From: Kribbella turkmenica
Lineage (GTDB): Bacteria; Actinomycetota; Actinomycetes; Propionibacteriales; Kribbellaceae
DNA length: 32,202 bases
Direction: 5' to 3'
NCBI RefSeq assembly: GCF_004348725.1
Contig: NZ_SMKR01000081.1
Span: forward strand, 1 to 32,202
The stretch's first letter is position 1, and each line of letters opens with the position of its first letter. Positions 15,081 to 21,551 of this stretch are shown here, piece after piece. Both the position numbers and the translations under genes were made by a program. The notes beneath the pieces were generated by a model. That model was given only the letters and a program-made list of their open reading frames with translations, ran no database searches and was not told the origin of the DNA.

Positions 15081-15376
15081 TCGCCGGCTCGCTTGACCAG
15101 GTCGGCGTACTCGGTGTGCTCGGCGAGGAAGTCCTGGTAGTACGGGCAGGCCGGCTTGACCCGCAGCCCGGCGTCCCGGGCGTCGTCCAGCGACTTGGTC
15201 GCGATCCGGCCGGCCACGCCACGGCCGCGGAACTCGGGCAGCGTCTCGGCGTGCAGGAAGGCGATCACGTCGGAATACAGCTTGTAGTCCACGAAGCCCA
15301 TCAGGTTGCCGTCCCCGTCGACCGCCTCGTACCGGCTCCGCTCCTTGGCGTCCACCACGCTGATCTCGTTCTCCAT
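15077..15376 (-). CDS. Small GNAT-like N-acetyltransferase (YjdJ type)
   Basis: A 99-residue single-domain protein. After a short beta-rich start (VVDAKERSRYEAV, GNLMGFVDYKLYSDVIAFLHAETLPEF) it has the acetyl-CoA loop RGRGVAGRIATKSLDDARDAG, then KPACPYYQDFLAEHTEYADLV. This compact form is the Gcn5-related family found in YjdJ-like proteins. I chose ATG 15376 because the -10 TAGAGT lies exactly 7 nt upstream; the longer reading to 15403 would begin upstream of the likely transcription start. It is the first gene of the GNAT/YbaK/cobQ operon and its stop overlaps the YbaK start by 4 nt. The substrate is unknown. Confidence 0.88.
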   Translation of the reverse strand: MENEISVVDAKERSRYEAVDGDGNLMGFVDYKLYSDVIAFLHAETLPEFRGRGVAGRIATKSLDDARDAGLRVKPACPYYQDFLAEHTEYADLVKRAGE

Positions 15377-15383
15377 GCCAGCC

Positions 15384-15389
15384 ACTCTA
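15384..15389 (-). promoter_or_regulatory. -10 box of the GNAT/YbaK/cobQ operon; leaderless start
   Basis: TAGAGT on the minus strand, 7 nt (GGCTGGC) before ATG 15376. This fixes the start codon of the GNAT gene. No strong -35 is seen. The 190-nt divergent spacer 15377-15566 also has TAGCAT at 15477-15482, a possible -10 for the XRE gene on the plus strand. Confidence 0.55.
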
Positions 15390-15566
15390 GAGGCCGGTTC
15401 CACGGACCGGCCCGGCGTGTCGGCGCACCGGGGCGAACTTGTCGACCGCCGACAGCCTGTTGCCGTGGACAGGCGGTAGCATCGCGGGCTGAAATGGGTG
15501 TGGGGACGGGCACGGGCTGCCCCTGTCTACCCCGGGCAGAGAGAGGACGTGGGTGAGGATTTGACG

Positions 15567-16430
15567 GTGGCGGGTGGAGACGGCGGACCGACCGCTCTCC
15601 GGATCATGCTCGGCGGACAGCTGCGGCGGATGCGGGAGCAGGCCGGGATCAGCCGCGCCGACGCCGGCTGGCAGATCCGCGCCTCCGAGTCCAAGGTCAG
15701 CCGGATGGAGCTCGGCCGGGTCGGGTTCAAGGAACGCGACGTCAGCGACCTGCTCGAGCTCTACGGGATGACGGACGAGCAGGAGCGCTTCCGGCTGATG
15801 GAGCTCGCCCGGGCGGCGAACAACCCCGGCTGGTGGTCGCGGTACGGCGACGTGATGCCGACCTGGTTCACCAACTACGTCGGCCTGGAGGTCGCGGCGA
15901 CGCTGATCCGGACCTACGAGGTGATGTTCGTTCCGGGCCTGCTGCAGACCGAGGAGTACGCCCGCGCGGTCGTCCAGATGGGCCGGGCGTACCTGCCGAA
16001 CGACGAGATCGAGCAGCGCGTCGCGCTGCGGGTGGCCCGGCAGCAGATCCTCACCCGGGCGAACCCGGCCCGCCTCTGGGTGGTCATCGACGAGTCCGTG
16101 CTGCGCCGCCCGGTCGGCGGCGAGGAGATCATGCGGGCCCAGATCGAGCACCTGATGAAGTGGGCCCAGCAGCCGAACATCACCCTGCAGGTGATGCCGT
16201 TCAGCAGCGTCGGCTACCCGGGCGCGGGCGGTGCGTTCAGCCTGTTGCGGTTCCCCGACGGCGACCTGCCGGACATCGTGTACATCGAGCACGCCGCCAG
16301 CGCGCTCTACCTCGACAAGCTCGACGAGGTCGACGAGTACGTCGCCATCATGGAGGCGCTCACCATCGCGGCGGCGCCGGTGTCGCAGACCGAGAACTTG
16401 CTGAAGGGTGCACTGGCCAGAATGGACTGA
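15567..16430 (+). CDS. XRE-family regulator with DUF5753 domain
   Basis: A 287-residue DNA-binding protein. The N-terminal helix-turn-helix runs through residues about 8-65 (ALRIMLGGQLRRMREQAGIS, ASESKVSRMELGRVGF, then DLLELYGM). A DUF5753 sensor-like domain follows from near 100, with the usual FVPGLLQTEEYARAV, RQQILTR, ESVLRRPVGG, QPNITLQVMPF, FSLLRFP and DIVYIEHA segments. This pair is an actinobacterial group related to WhiJ-type developmental regulators. GTG 15567 has GTGAGGA 7 nt upstream; GTG 15549 is a weaker alternative. Such genes are often followed by a small DUF397 partner, but here a terminator and a convergent gene follow, so it is an orphan. The target is unknown. Confidence 0.88.
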   Translation: MAGGDGGPTALRIMLGGQLRRMREQAGISRADAGWQIRASESKVSRMELGRVGFKERDVSDLLELYGMTDEQERFRLMELARAANNPGWWSRYGDVMPTWFTNYVGLEVAATLIRTYEVMFVPGLLQTEEYARAVVQMGRAYLPNDEIEQRVALRVARQQILTRANPARLWVVIDESVLRRPVGGEEIMRAQIEHLMKWAQQPNITLQVMPFSSVGYPGAGGAFSLLRFPDGDLPDIVYIEHAASALYLDKLDEVDEYVAIMEALTIAAAPVSQTENLLKGALARMD

Positions 16431-16461
16431 GCCCCCGGGACCGTCAGGATCCCAGGGGCTC
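16429..16461. terminator. Hairpin between convergent XRE and ohr genes
   Basis: A 12-bp stem (GAGCCCCCGGGA at 16429-16440; TCCCAGGGGCTC at 16450-16461) with one mismatch and a 9-nt loop. It begins within the XRE stop codon. There is no T-run on either side, but its place between two convergent genes 42 nt apart suggests a two-way terminator. Confidence 0.6.
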
Positions 16462-16472
16462 AGGTGCGACGC

Positions 16473-16904
16473 TCAGACGACCCGGAGGTCGACCTTCAGG
16501 TTGCCGCGGGTGGCGTTGGAGTACGGGCAGACCTCGTGCGCCCTGGCGACCAGCTCCTCGGCGGCGCCCCGGTCGGTACCCGGCAGGCTGACCTCGAGCA
16601 CGACCTCCAGCCCGTAGCCGGCACCGCCGTTGATCGGGCCGATGCCGACCTCGGCCGTCACGGTCGATCCCTCGGCGTCCTGGCGGGACCGGCGCGCGAT
16701 CACTGTGAGCGCGCTGTGGAAACAGGCCGCGTACCCGGCCGCGAACAGCTGCTCCGGGTTGGTGCCCTTACCGTCGCCACCCATCTCGACCGGCGGCGCG
16801 ACGACCACGTCGAGCTTGCCGTCGTTGCTGGCGACCTTGCCGTCACGACCGCCCTGGGCGGTGGCCTTGGCGGTGTACAGAACCTTCTCTACTGCGATGG
16901 TCAC
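16473..16904 (-). CDS. ohr: Organic hydroperoxide resistance protein Ohr
   Basis: A 143-residue OsmC/Ohr-family peroxidase that reduces organic and fatty-acid hydroperoxides with a dithiol mechanism. The redox cysteines are C61 (GYAACFHSAL) and C126 (HEVCPYSNATRGN). The Arg and Glu that orient the peroxidatic Cys are R20 and E51 (TNPEQLFAAGYAAC). Length and motifs are those of true Ohr rather than OsmC. The start is GTG 16904 with GGAG 6 nt upstream. It follows the quinone oxidoreductase gene by 16 nt and is probably co-transcribed, so it falls under the TetR regulator rather than an adjacent OhrR. Confidence 0.95.
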   Translation of the reverse strand: MTIAVEKVLYTAKATAQGGRDGKVASNDGKLDVVVAPPVEMGGDGKGTNPEQLFAAGYAACFHSALTVIARRSRQDAEGSTVTAEVGIGPINGGAGYGLEVVLEVSLPGTDRGAAEELVARAHEVCPYSNATRGNLKVDLRVV

Positions 16905-16920
16905 AGGGATCTCCGGGGAG

Positions 16921-17874
16921 TCAGCGGGTGGGGTCGAGCACGAGCTTGCCGACGGTGCGGCGAGCCCGGAGGTCTGCGTGTGCGGTGGCCGCCTCGGACA
17001 GCGGGTACTCGCCGCCGACGATCGGGCGCAACGTGCCGTTCGCGGTCAGGTCGAACAGCTCGGCCAGCGGGTCACCGAGCAGCGCGGGCTCGCGGAAGCA
17101 GTCGGCCAGCCAGAATCCGGCGATGGTCTTCGAGCCCTTCATCAGCCGGCTCGCGTCGATCGGCGCGGCCGCCTGCCGGGACGCGGCACCGAAGGTGACG
17201 AGGCGGCCGAACCGGGCGAGCGCCGCGAACGACTCGTCGAACGCCGGCCCGCCGACCATCTCCAGCACGATGTCGACCGGCTTGCCGGCGTTCGCCTCGA
17301 GGATGCGGTCCTTGAGGCCGTCCGGCGTACCGTCGACGGCGGCGTCGGCGCCGAGCTCGAGCACCTGTTTGCGCTTCTCGTCGGTGGACGCGGCGGCGAT
17401 CACGCGGCCGGCGCCCCACAGCTTGGCGAGCTGAACGGCGAGGGACCCGACGCCACCGGCGCCGGCGTGCACGAGCACTGATTCACCGGACCGCAGATGC
17501 GTCGACGTCCGCAGCAGGTGCCACGCCGTCGTGCCCTGGAGCACCAGCGCAAGCGCCTGCCCGTCGCTCACGCCTTCCGGAACCTCCCAGACGTACGGCG
17601 CGTGCGCGACCGCCCTCTCGGCATAGCCGCCGGACCCGACCAGCGCGACGACCCGGCGGCCGTCACCGGTCCGGCCGACGACCTCGCCGCCCGGGATCAA
17701 CGGCAGCACGGTCCGGGAGAGGTACGAGTTCTCCACCTGGTGCGTGTCCGCGTAGTTGATGCCCGCGCGATCGACGGTGATCAGGACCTGCCCGTCAGCG
17801 GCGGCCGGCTCCGGGACGTCGCTGACCTCGAGCACCTCGGGCCCGCCGAACTCGGTGATCTGAATGGCTCGCAT
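16921..17874 (-). CDS. Zinc-type quinone oxidoreductase (MDR superfamily, QOR-like)
   Basis: A 317-residue medium-chain reductase. It begins MRAIQITEFGGPEVLEVSDV with the GroES-like part (GINYADTHQVEN, LIPGGEVVG). The NADPH-binding motif VLVHAGAGGVGSLAVQLAKL is in the middle and the C-terminal ARRTVGKLVLDP closes the fold. The catalytic zinc ligands of alcohol dehydrogenases are absent, as in NADPH:quinone reductases. ATG 17874 lies 7 nt after the -10 TATAGT, a leaderless start; the longer reading to 18225 runs through the tetR gene. It is divergent from the TetR gene and followed by ohr, suggesting a unit against quinone, electrophile or peroxide stress. Confidence 0.92.
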   Translation of the reverse strand: MRAIQITEFGGPEVLEVSDVPEPAAADGQVLITVDRAGINYADTHQVENSYLSRTVLPLIPGGEVVGRTGDGRRVVALVGSGGYAERAVAHAPYVWEVPEGVSDGQALALVLQGTTAWHLLRTSTHLRSGESVLVHAGAGGVGSLAVQLAKLWGAGRVIAAASTDEKRKQVLELGADAAVDGTPDGLKDRILEANAGKPVDIVLEMVGGPAFDESFAALARFGRLVTFGAASRQAAAPIDASRLMKGSKTIAGFWLADCFREPALLGDPLAELFDLTANGTLRPIVGGEYPLSEAATAHADLRARRTVGKLVLDPTR

Positions 17875-17896
17875 ACACCGTACTATACACTGTACG
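17873..17896 (-). promoter_or_regulatory. QOR/ohr promoter with repeat/dyad operator (probable TetR site)
   Basis: On the minus strand the -10 TATAGT (17887-17882) is followed by 7 nt and ATG 17874. The plus strand shows direct repeats ATACACCGTAC (17873-17883) and ATACACTGTAC (17885-17895), one mismatch apart, and an 18-bp dyad CGTAC-8 nt-GTACG (17879-17896). The -10 lies within this element, so a bound TetR protein would block the promoter. Assignment to the adjacent TetR gene is inference from position. Confidence 0.62.
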
Positions 17897-17925
17897 TTAT
17901 CGGAGATCGACGGGAGGTGCGTCAC

Positions 17926-18576
17926 ATGGCGAGGACACCGCGCAACACGCTCAGCTCCGAGCTGATCGTGCGGACCGCACTGGATTTGATGGAGTGCAAG
18001 GGCACCGACGGCTTCAGCCTGCGCGGCGTGGCCGCGGAGCTCGGCGTCGGCCCGATGGCGCTCTACACCTACTTCCGCAACAAGAACGACCTGTACGACG
18101 CTGTCCGCGACCACCTGATGGCTCTGCTGCCCGCCGTACCGGAGGACGCGGCCTGGCCCGACCAGGTGCGCTCGGTCTGCCGGGGCCTGCGGCTGCTGAT
18201 GCTCCAACATCCTTGCCTCGCGCAACTACTGGCCGGCCGCCCGTTGAGCGGCCACGAGACCGCCCGGGTCGCCGAGGGGCTGCTCGGTGTCCTGCGGAAC
18301 GCGGGGTTCGAGCCGGAGGTCGCGGCGCGGACGCACACCACCCTGTTCACCTACGTGCTCGGAGCAACGTCCTGGGAGATCCAGATGGCCGCCGAGCGCC
18401 GGGATCCGGAGGCCTGGCGGCGGCTGCGGACGACGATGGAGTCGCTGTCCGCGCGGGAGTTCCCGACGGTCGTCGAGCTGGCGCCCGAGCTGGCCAGGAC
18501 GACCGGCGGCGACGAGCAGTTCGACTACGGCCTGGACCTGCTGCTGGCCGGGCTGCGGGTCAGAACACCATCGTGA
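17926..18576 (+). CDS. TetR/AcrR-family transcriptional regulator
   Basis: A 216-residue regulator. Residues 9-55 form the TetR helix-turn-helix (LIVRTALDLMECKGTDGFSL, RGVAAELGVGPMALYTYF, RNKNDLYDAV). The C-terminal half, with LRLLMLQHPCLAQLLAG and FTYVLGATSWEIQ, resembles the TetR_C (tetracycline-repressor type) ligand domain. ATG 17926 has GGGAGG 8 nt upstream; a longer reading to 17497 crosses the divergent promoter. It is divergent from QOR-ohr with 51 nt between them and an operator-like element there, so it probably represses that pair and perhaps itself. The inducer is unknown; a quinone or other electrophile is plausible. The 3' end overlaps the convergent exporter gene by 17 nt. Confidence 0.9.
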   Translation: MARTPRNTLSSELIVRTALDLMECKGTDGFSLRGVAAELGVGPMALYTYFRNKNDLYDAVRDHLMALLPAVPEDAAWPDQVRSVCRGLRLLMLQHPCLAQLLAGRPLSGHETARVAEGLLGVLRNAGFEPEVAARTHTTLFTYVLGATSWEIQMAAERRDPEAWRRLRTTMESLSAREFPTVVELAPELARTTGGDEQFDYGLDLLLAGLRVRTPS

Positions 18577-19306
18577 CGATGGCGACGACGCCGATGCAGA
18601 CGATCAGCGCGCGCAGCGCGACCGGCGGGAGCCGCCGGCCGTAGCGCGCGCCGAGGAAGCCGCCGACGGTCGACCCGACCGCGATCAGGCCGGCGGCCAG
18701 CCAGTCGACGTCGGCGACGATGATGAACAGCACCGCCGCGACCGTGTTCACGAAGGTCGCGAGCACGTTCTTCAGGCCGTTCATCCGCTGCAGGTCCGGG
18801 TCCAGGCCGAGACCGAGGATGGCCATCAGCAGCACGCCTTGCGCGGCGCCGAAGTACCCGCCGTAGATGCCGGTGGCAAAAACCGCCGGGATCACCCACC
18901 AGGCGCCGCGGTGGGTGTGCGAGGGGACGCTGATCCAATTCTTCAGCCACGGCTGCAGTGCGACCAGCAGGCACCCGAGCAGGATCAGCACCGGGACGAC
19001 GGCGTGGAACGCGGAGTCGGGCAATGTCAGCAGCAGCACGGCGCCGACGACACCGCCGATCAGCGAGGCCGGGATCAGCCGGATCATCCGGCCGCGCTGG
19101 CCCTCGAGCTCACGCCGGTAGCCGATCGCTCCGGCCGCCGTACCGGGGGCCAGACCGACACTGTTGCTCACGTTCGCCAGCACCGGCGGAATGCCGACGG
19201 CGAGCAGGGCGGGGAAGGTCAGCAACGTGCCCGACCCCACCACGGCGTTGATCGTGCCCGCGCCAACCCCTGCCACCAGGACGAACAGCGCCTCGAACCA
19301 TGTCAT
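18560..19306 (-). CDS. TauE/SafE-family sulfite/sulfonate exporter-like membrane protein
   Basis: A 248-residue integral membrane protein with about eight hydrophobic helices in two halves. The first half starts with the characteristic AGTINAVVGSGTLLTFPALLAVGIPPVLANVSNS pattern (residues 16-50) and the second repeats a similar motif, TGIYGGYFGAAQGVLLM, near 145-165. These are TauE/SafE marks. Members move organic anions such as sulfite or sulfoacetate outward, but specificity varies. ATG 19306 lies 9 nt after TAAAGT (19321-19316), giving a near-leaderless mRNA. Nearby sulfur-linked genes are not adjacent, so the substrate is open. Confidence 0.9.
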   Translation of the reverse strand: MTWFEALFVLVAGVGAGTINAVVGSGTLLTFPALLAVGIPPVLANVSNSVGLAPGTAAGAIGYRRELEGQRGRMIRLIPASLIGGVVGAVLLLTLPDSAFHAVVPVLILLGCLLVALQPWLKNWISVPSHTHRGAWWVIPAVFATGIYGGYFGAAQGVLLMAILGLGLDPDLQRMNGLKNVLATFVNTVAAVLFIIVADVDWLAAGLIAVGSTVGGFLGARYGRRLPPVALRALIVCIGVVAIVTMVF

Positions 19307-19315
19307 CGCTGCCAG

Positions 19316-19321
19316 ACTTTA
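19316..19321 (-). promoter_or_regulatory. -10 box of the TauE/SafE gene
   Basis: TAAAGT on the minus strand, 9 nt before ATG 19306, so the leader would be about 2 nt. No -35 hexamer is convincing. Confidence 0.45.
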
Positions 19322-19392
19322 CGCACCTGACCGGCGGATCCGCTCATCGGTCCGGCCGTTGAGCAGGCAGGTTTCGGTGGTGTCACAACAGC

Positions 19393-19420
19393 AAGCCGCC
19401 CCGGCGACCCGGGGCGGCTT
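19393..19420 (-). terminator. Strong hairpin terminator after the SPFH gene
   Basis: A perfect 12-bp stem (AAGCCGCCCCGG at 19393-19404, complement at 19409-19420) with a 4-nt loop, 22 nt after the SPFH stop. The minus strand reads TTGCTGTTGTG after the stem, a partly T-rich tail. GC-rich stems of this kind are common actinobacterial terminators. Confidence 0.8.
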
Positions 19421-19441
19421 CGACTGCTCTGCTTCGGCTGC

Positions 19442-20665
19442 TCAGCGCTCGAGCGGCGGCTCGGGCGATGGCGGCTCCGGAGTCTGGCCGGCCGGCTTCT
19501 GACCGGCCGGGTCCTGACCGGCCTGGTCCTGACCGGCCGGCTTCTGGCCGACCGGGTTCTGGCCGACCGAGGGCGGCGTCTGCTGCTGGCCGCGGGCGCT
19601 GACCGCCGCGTTCTGCGCGGCCGCGATCGCCTCGGCGACCGCGTTGTCGGCCTCGGCCACGGCCGCGTCCGGCGTCGCTTCCGAACCGCTGTCGATCGCC
19701 GGGACCTCACCGTTGGCGAGCTCCGGCGCCTCCCACGACCCCTCGGCCTTCTGCGGAATGCCGGCGACCTGGCCGACCGCGCTGCCGAGACCCTTGAGCG
19801 CGTCGCCGATCTCGCTCGGCACGATCCACAGCTTGTTCGCGTCGCCCTGGGCGATCGACGGCAGCATCTGCAGGTACTGGTAGGCGAGCAGGCCCTGGTC
19901 CGGCTTGCCGGCGTGGATCGCGTTGAAGACGGTGGTGATGGCCTGGGCCTCACCCTGCGCCTTGAGGATCCGGGCCTCCCGCTCGGCCTGCGCCCGCAGG
20001 ATCCGGGACTCCCTGTCACCCTGGGCGGTGAGGATCGCGGACTGCTTCTGGCCTTCGGCCGAGAGCACCGCGGACTGCCGCATGCCCTCGGCGGTCAGGA
20101 TCGCCGCGCGCTTGTCGCGGTCGGCGCGCATCTGCTTCTCCATCGAGTCCTGGATCGACGGCGGCGGGTCGATCGAGCGGAGCTCGACCCGGTTGACCCG
20201 GATGCCCCACTTGCCGGTCGCCTCGTCCAGCACGTACCGGAGCTTCTCGTTGATCTCCTCGCGCGACGTCAGCGTCTGCTCCAGGTCCATGCCACCGATG
20301 ATGTTGCGCAGCGTCGTCATGGTCAGCTGCTCGATCGCCTGGATGTAGTTGGAGATCTCGTACGTCGCCCGGACCGGGTCGTTCACCTGGAAGTAGATGA
20401 CGGAGTCGATCGACACCATCAGGTTGTCCTCGGTGATGACGCCCTGCGGCGGGAACGCGACCACCTGCTCGCGCATGTCGATGGTGTAGCGGACCTTGTC
20501 GACGAACGGGGTCAGCAGATTCAGGCCCGGCTGCAACCCGGTCTTGAACTTGCCGAACCGTTCGACGATCCCGACGGTCTGCTGCTGCACCACCCGCACC
20601 GACTTGACCAACGTGACGATCACCAGCAAGGCGACCACTGCCAGTACTACGAGGAACGCGGTCAC
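19442..20665 (-). CDS. SPFH/Band 7 membrane-scaffold protein (slipin/stomatin-like)
   Basis: A 407-residue flotillin/stomatin-type protein that organises membrane domains or protease complexes. One N-terminal helix (residues 2-22, VTAFLVVLAVVALLVIVTLV) anchors it. The SPFH domain follows with VQQQTVGIVERFGKF, GLNLLTPFVDKV, DMREQVVAFPPQGVITEDN and MDLEQTLTSREEIN. An Ala/Glu/Arg-rich coiled coil runs from about 195 to 250. The C-terminal 90 residues are disordered and Pro/Gln/Gly-rich, with six pentapeptide repeats encoded at 19484-19573. GTG 20665 has GGAGG 5 nt upstream, so I prefer it to GTG 20677. The NfeD gene lies 169 nt upstream in the same direction, the classical SPFH-NfeD pair. Confidence 0.92.
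   Translation of the reverse strand: MTAFLVVLAVVALLVIVTLVKSVRVVQQQTVGIVERFGKFKTGLQPGLNLLTPFVDKVRYTIDMREQVVAFPPQGVITEDNLMVSIDSVIYFQVNDPVRATYEISNYIQAIEQLTMTTLRNIIGGMDLEQTLTSREEINEKLRYVLDEATGKWGIRVNRVELRSIDPPPSIQDSMEKQMRADRDKRAAILTAEGMRQSAVLSAEGQKQSAILTAQGDRESRILRAQAEREARILKAQGEAQAITTVFNAIHAGKPDQGLLAYQYLQMLPSIAQGDANKLWIVPSEIGDALKGLGSAVGQVAGIPQKAEGSWEAPELANGEVPAIDSGSEATPDAAVAEADNAVAEAIAAAQNAAVSARGQQQTPPSVGQNPVGQKPAGQDQAGQDPAGQKPAGQTPEPPSPEPPLER
19484..19573. repeat. Six tandem 15-bp repeats in the SPFH gene
   Basis: Six in-frame 15-bp units of the form CTGRCCGRCCGGSTT (for example CTGACCGGCCGGCTT at 19529-19543). They encode pentapeptides such as NPVGQ, KPAGQ, DQAGQ, DPAGQ and KPAGQ in the disordered C-terminal tail. 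The units differ by one to four bases, as expected from slippage followed by drift. Confidence 0.88.
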
Positions 20666-20834
20666 TGGACCCTCCACTCGACAGAACCCTCAGGACGGAC
20701 AGTCTTTCCTATCGACGGTCCACTCGGCGTGCCGGTTCCACGGCGCGTCGGCTGCCTGATCGTGCAGGGACTTCTGTCGTCCCTGCTTCCGACAGTACTG
20801 CGCTCCCCCGGTCACTCAACCGGGATGACGCCGC

Positions 20835-21362
20835 TCAGCTCTGTGGCGGGTCGGTCGGGTTCGGATCCTGGCGGGTCGGTTGCGGGTCGGGCAGTTGATG
20901 GAGTGAGTCGCCGACCGGGTAGACGACGGCGGTGGCGCCGTCGACCGACATGATCTCCACCCGCGTCCCCGGCGCGATCGTGGACACCTCGTCGAACGGG
21001 CGGGCCGTCCAGAGGTCGGTGCCAAGCCGGATCGAGCCGCCGCCGTCCGGGTGGATCTCCTTGACCACGGTGCCGGTCCGGCCGATGACGTGCGCCGAGC
21101 CGGTCTTCAGCTCGCCGGAGTGATGGAACTTGCGCGCCAGCAACGGACGGATGGCCACCAGCATGGCCGCGGCCGTAATCAGCCCGACGACGATCTGCAG
21201 CCAGAGCAGCCCCGGGAAGACGACCGCGATCCCGGCGGCGGTGAGCGCGCCGGCCGCCAGCATCAACAAGGTGAAGTCGAGCGAAGCCAGTTCGGCCAGA
21301 CCGAGGACGGCGGCCACTGTCAGCCATGCCGCCCAGATGTTGTCCCGCAGCCAATCCATCAT
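20835..21362 (-). CDS. NfeD family protein
   Basis: A 175-residue membrane protein with three or so helices at residues about 10-75 (IWAAWLTVAAVLGLAELASL, FTLLMLAAGALTAAGIAVVF, LWLQIVVGLITAAAMLVAI). A C-terminal OB-fold domain follows (GSAHVIGRTGTVVKEI, GGSIRLGTDLWTARP, PGTRVEIMSVDGATAVVYP), which is diagnostic for NfeD. The tail is Pro/Gln/Asp-rich. ATG 21362 lies 6 nt after the -10 TAGGCT, so the mRNA is probably leaderless. NfeD proteins act with SPFH partners in membrane quality control; the downstream SPFH gene fits. The 169-nt gap to that gene may hold a second promoter. Confidence 0.9.
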   Translation of the reverse strand: MMDWLRDNIWAAWLTVAAVLGLAELASLDFTLLMLAAGALTAAGIAVVFPGLLWLQIVVGLITAAAMLVAIRPLLARKFHHSGELKTGSAHVIGRTGTVVKEIHPDGGGSIRLGTDLWTARPFDEVSTIAPGTRVEIMSVDGATAVVYPVGDSLHQLPDPQPTRQDPNPTDPPQS

Positions 21363-21368
21363 CTGCCA

Positions 21369-21374
21369 AGCCTA
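21369..21374 (-). promoter_or_regulatory. -10 box of nfeD; leaderless start
   Basis: TAGGCT on the minus strand is followed by 6 nt (TGGCAG) and the ATG at 21362. No ribosome binding site is evident, consistent with a leaderless transcript. Confidence 0.5.
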
Positions 21375-21450
21375 TCCAGGTTGAGGGCTCCAGACACGAC
21401 ACCCGCGGTTCCGACAACCTATCGACGTACCAAGACTCCCGCCGGATCCG

Positions 21451-21529
21451 CCCACACCCTCGTGGGTCGGCCCACCAGAGTGTGGGTTGGCATCCGGGAA
21501 TTCGGGTGGTCAACCCACCCTCTGGTGGG
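21451..21529. repeat. Three copies of a 16-bp palindrome forming larger inverted repeats
   Basis: Copies are CCCACACCCTCGTGGG (21451-21466), CCCACCAGAGTGTGGG (21471-21486) and CCCACCCTCTGGTGGG (21514-21529). Copy 2 is the reverse complement of copy 3 with one mismatch. Each copy folds on itself and copies 2 and 3 also pair as 18-bp arms (21471-21488 with 21512-21529) around a 23-nt loop. The element lies in the 189-nt space after the ABC ATPase stop and before nfeD. It may act as a terminator or be a REP-like mobile palindrome. Confidence 0.75.
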
Positions 21530-21551
21530 CTCACCCATCAGAAGTAGGACG

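Noticed and set aside
19484..19573. Tandem repeats as a possible CRISPR array
   Set aside because: Units are 15 bp, contiguous, without spacers, and encode pentapeptides in frame within the SPFH gene.
20764..20786. 7-bp hairpin (GCAGGGA/TCCCTGC) between nfeD and the SPFH gene as a terminator
   Set aside because: Short stem, 9-nt loop and no T-run on either strand; the two genes form a common functional pair, so a stop signal between them is not supported.
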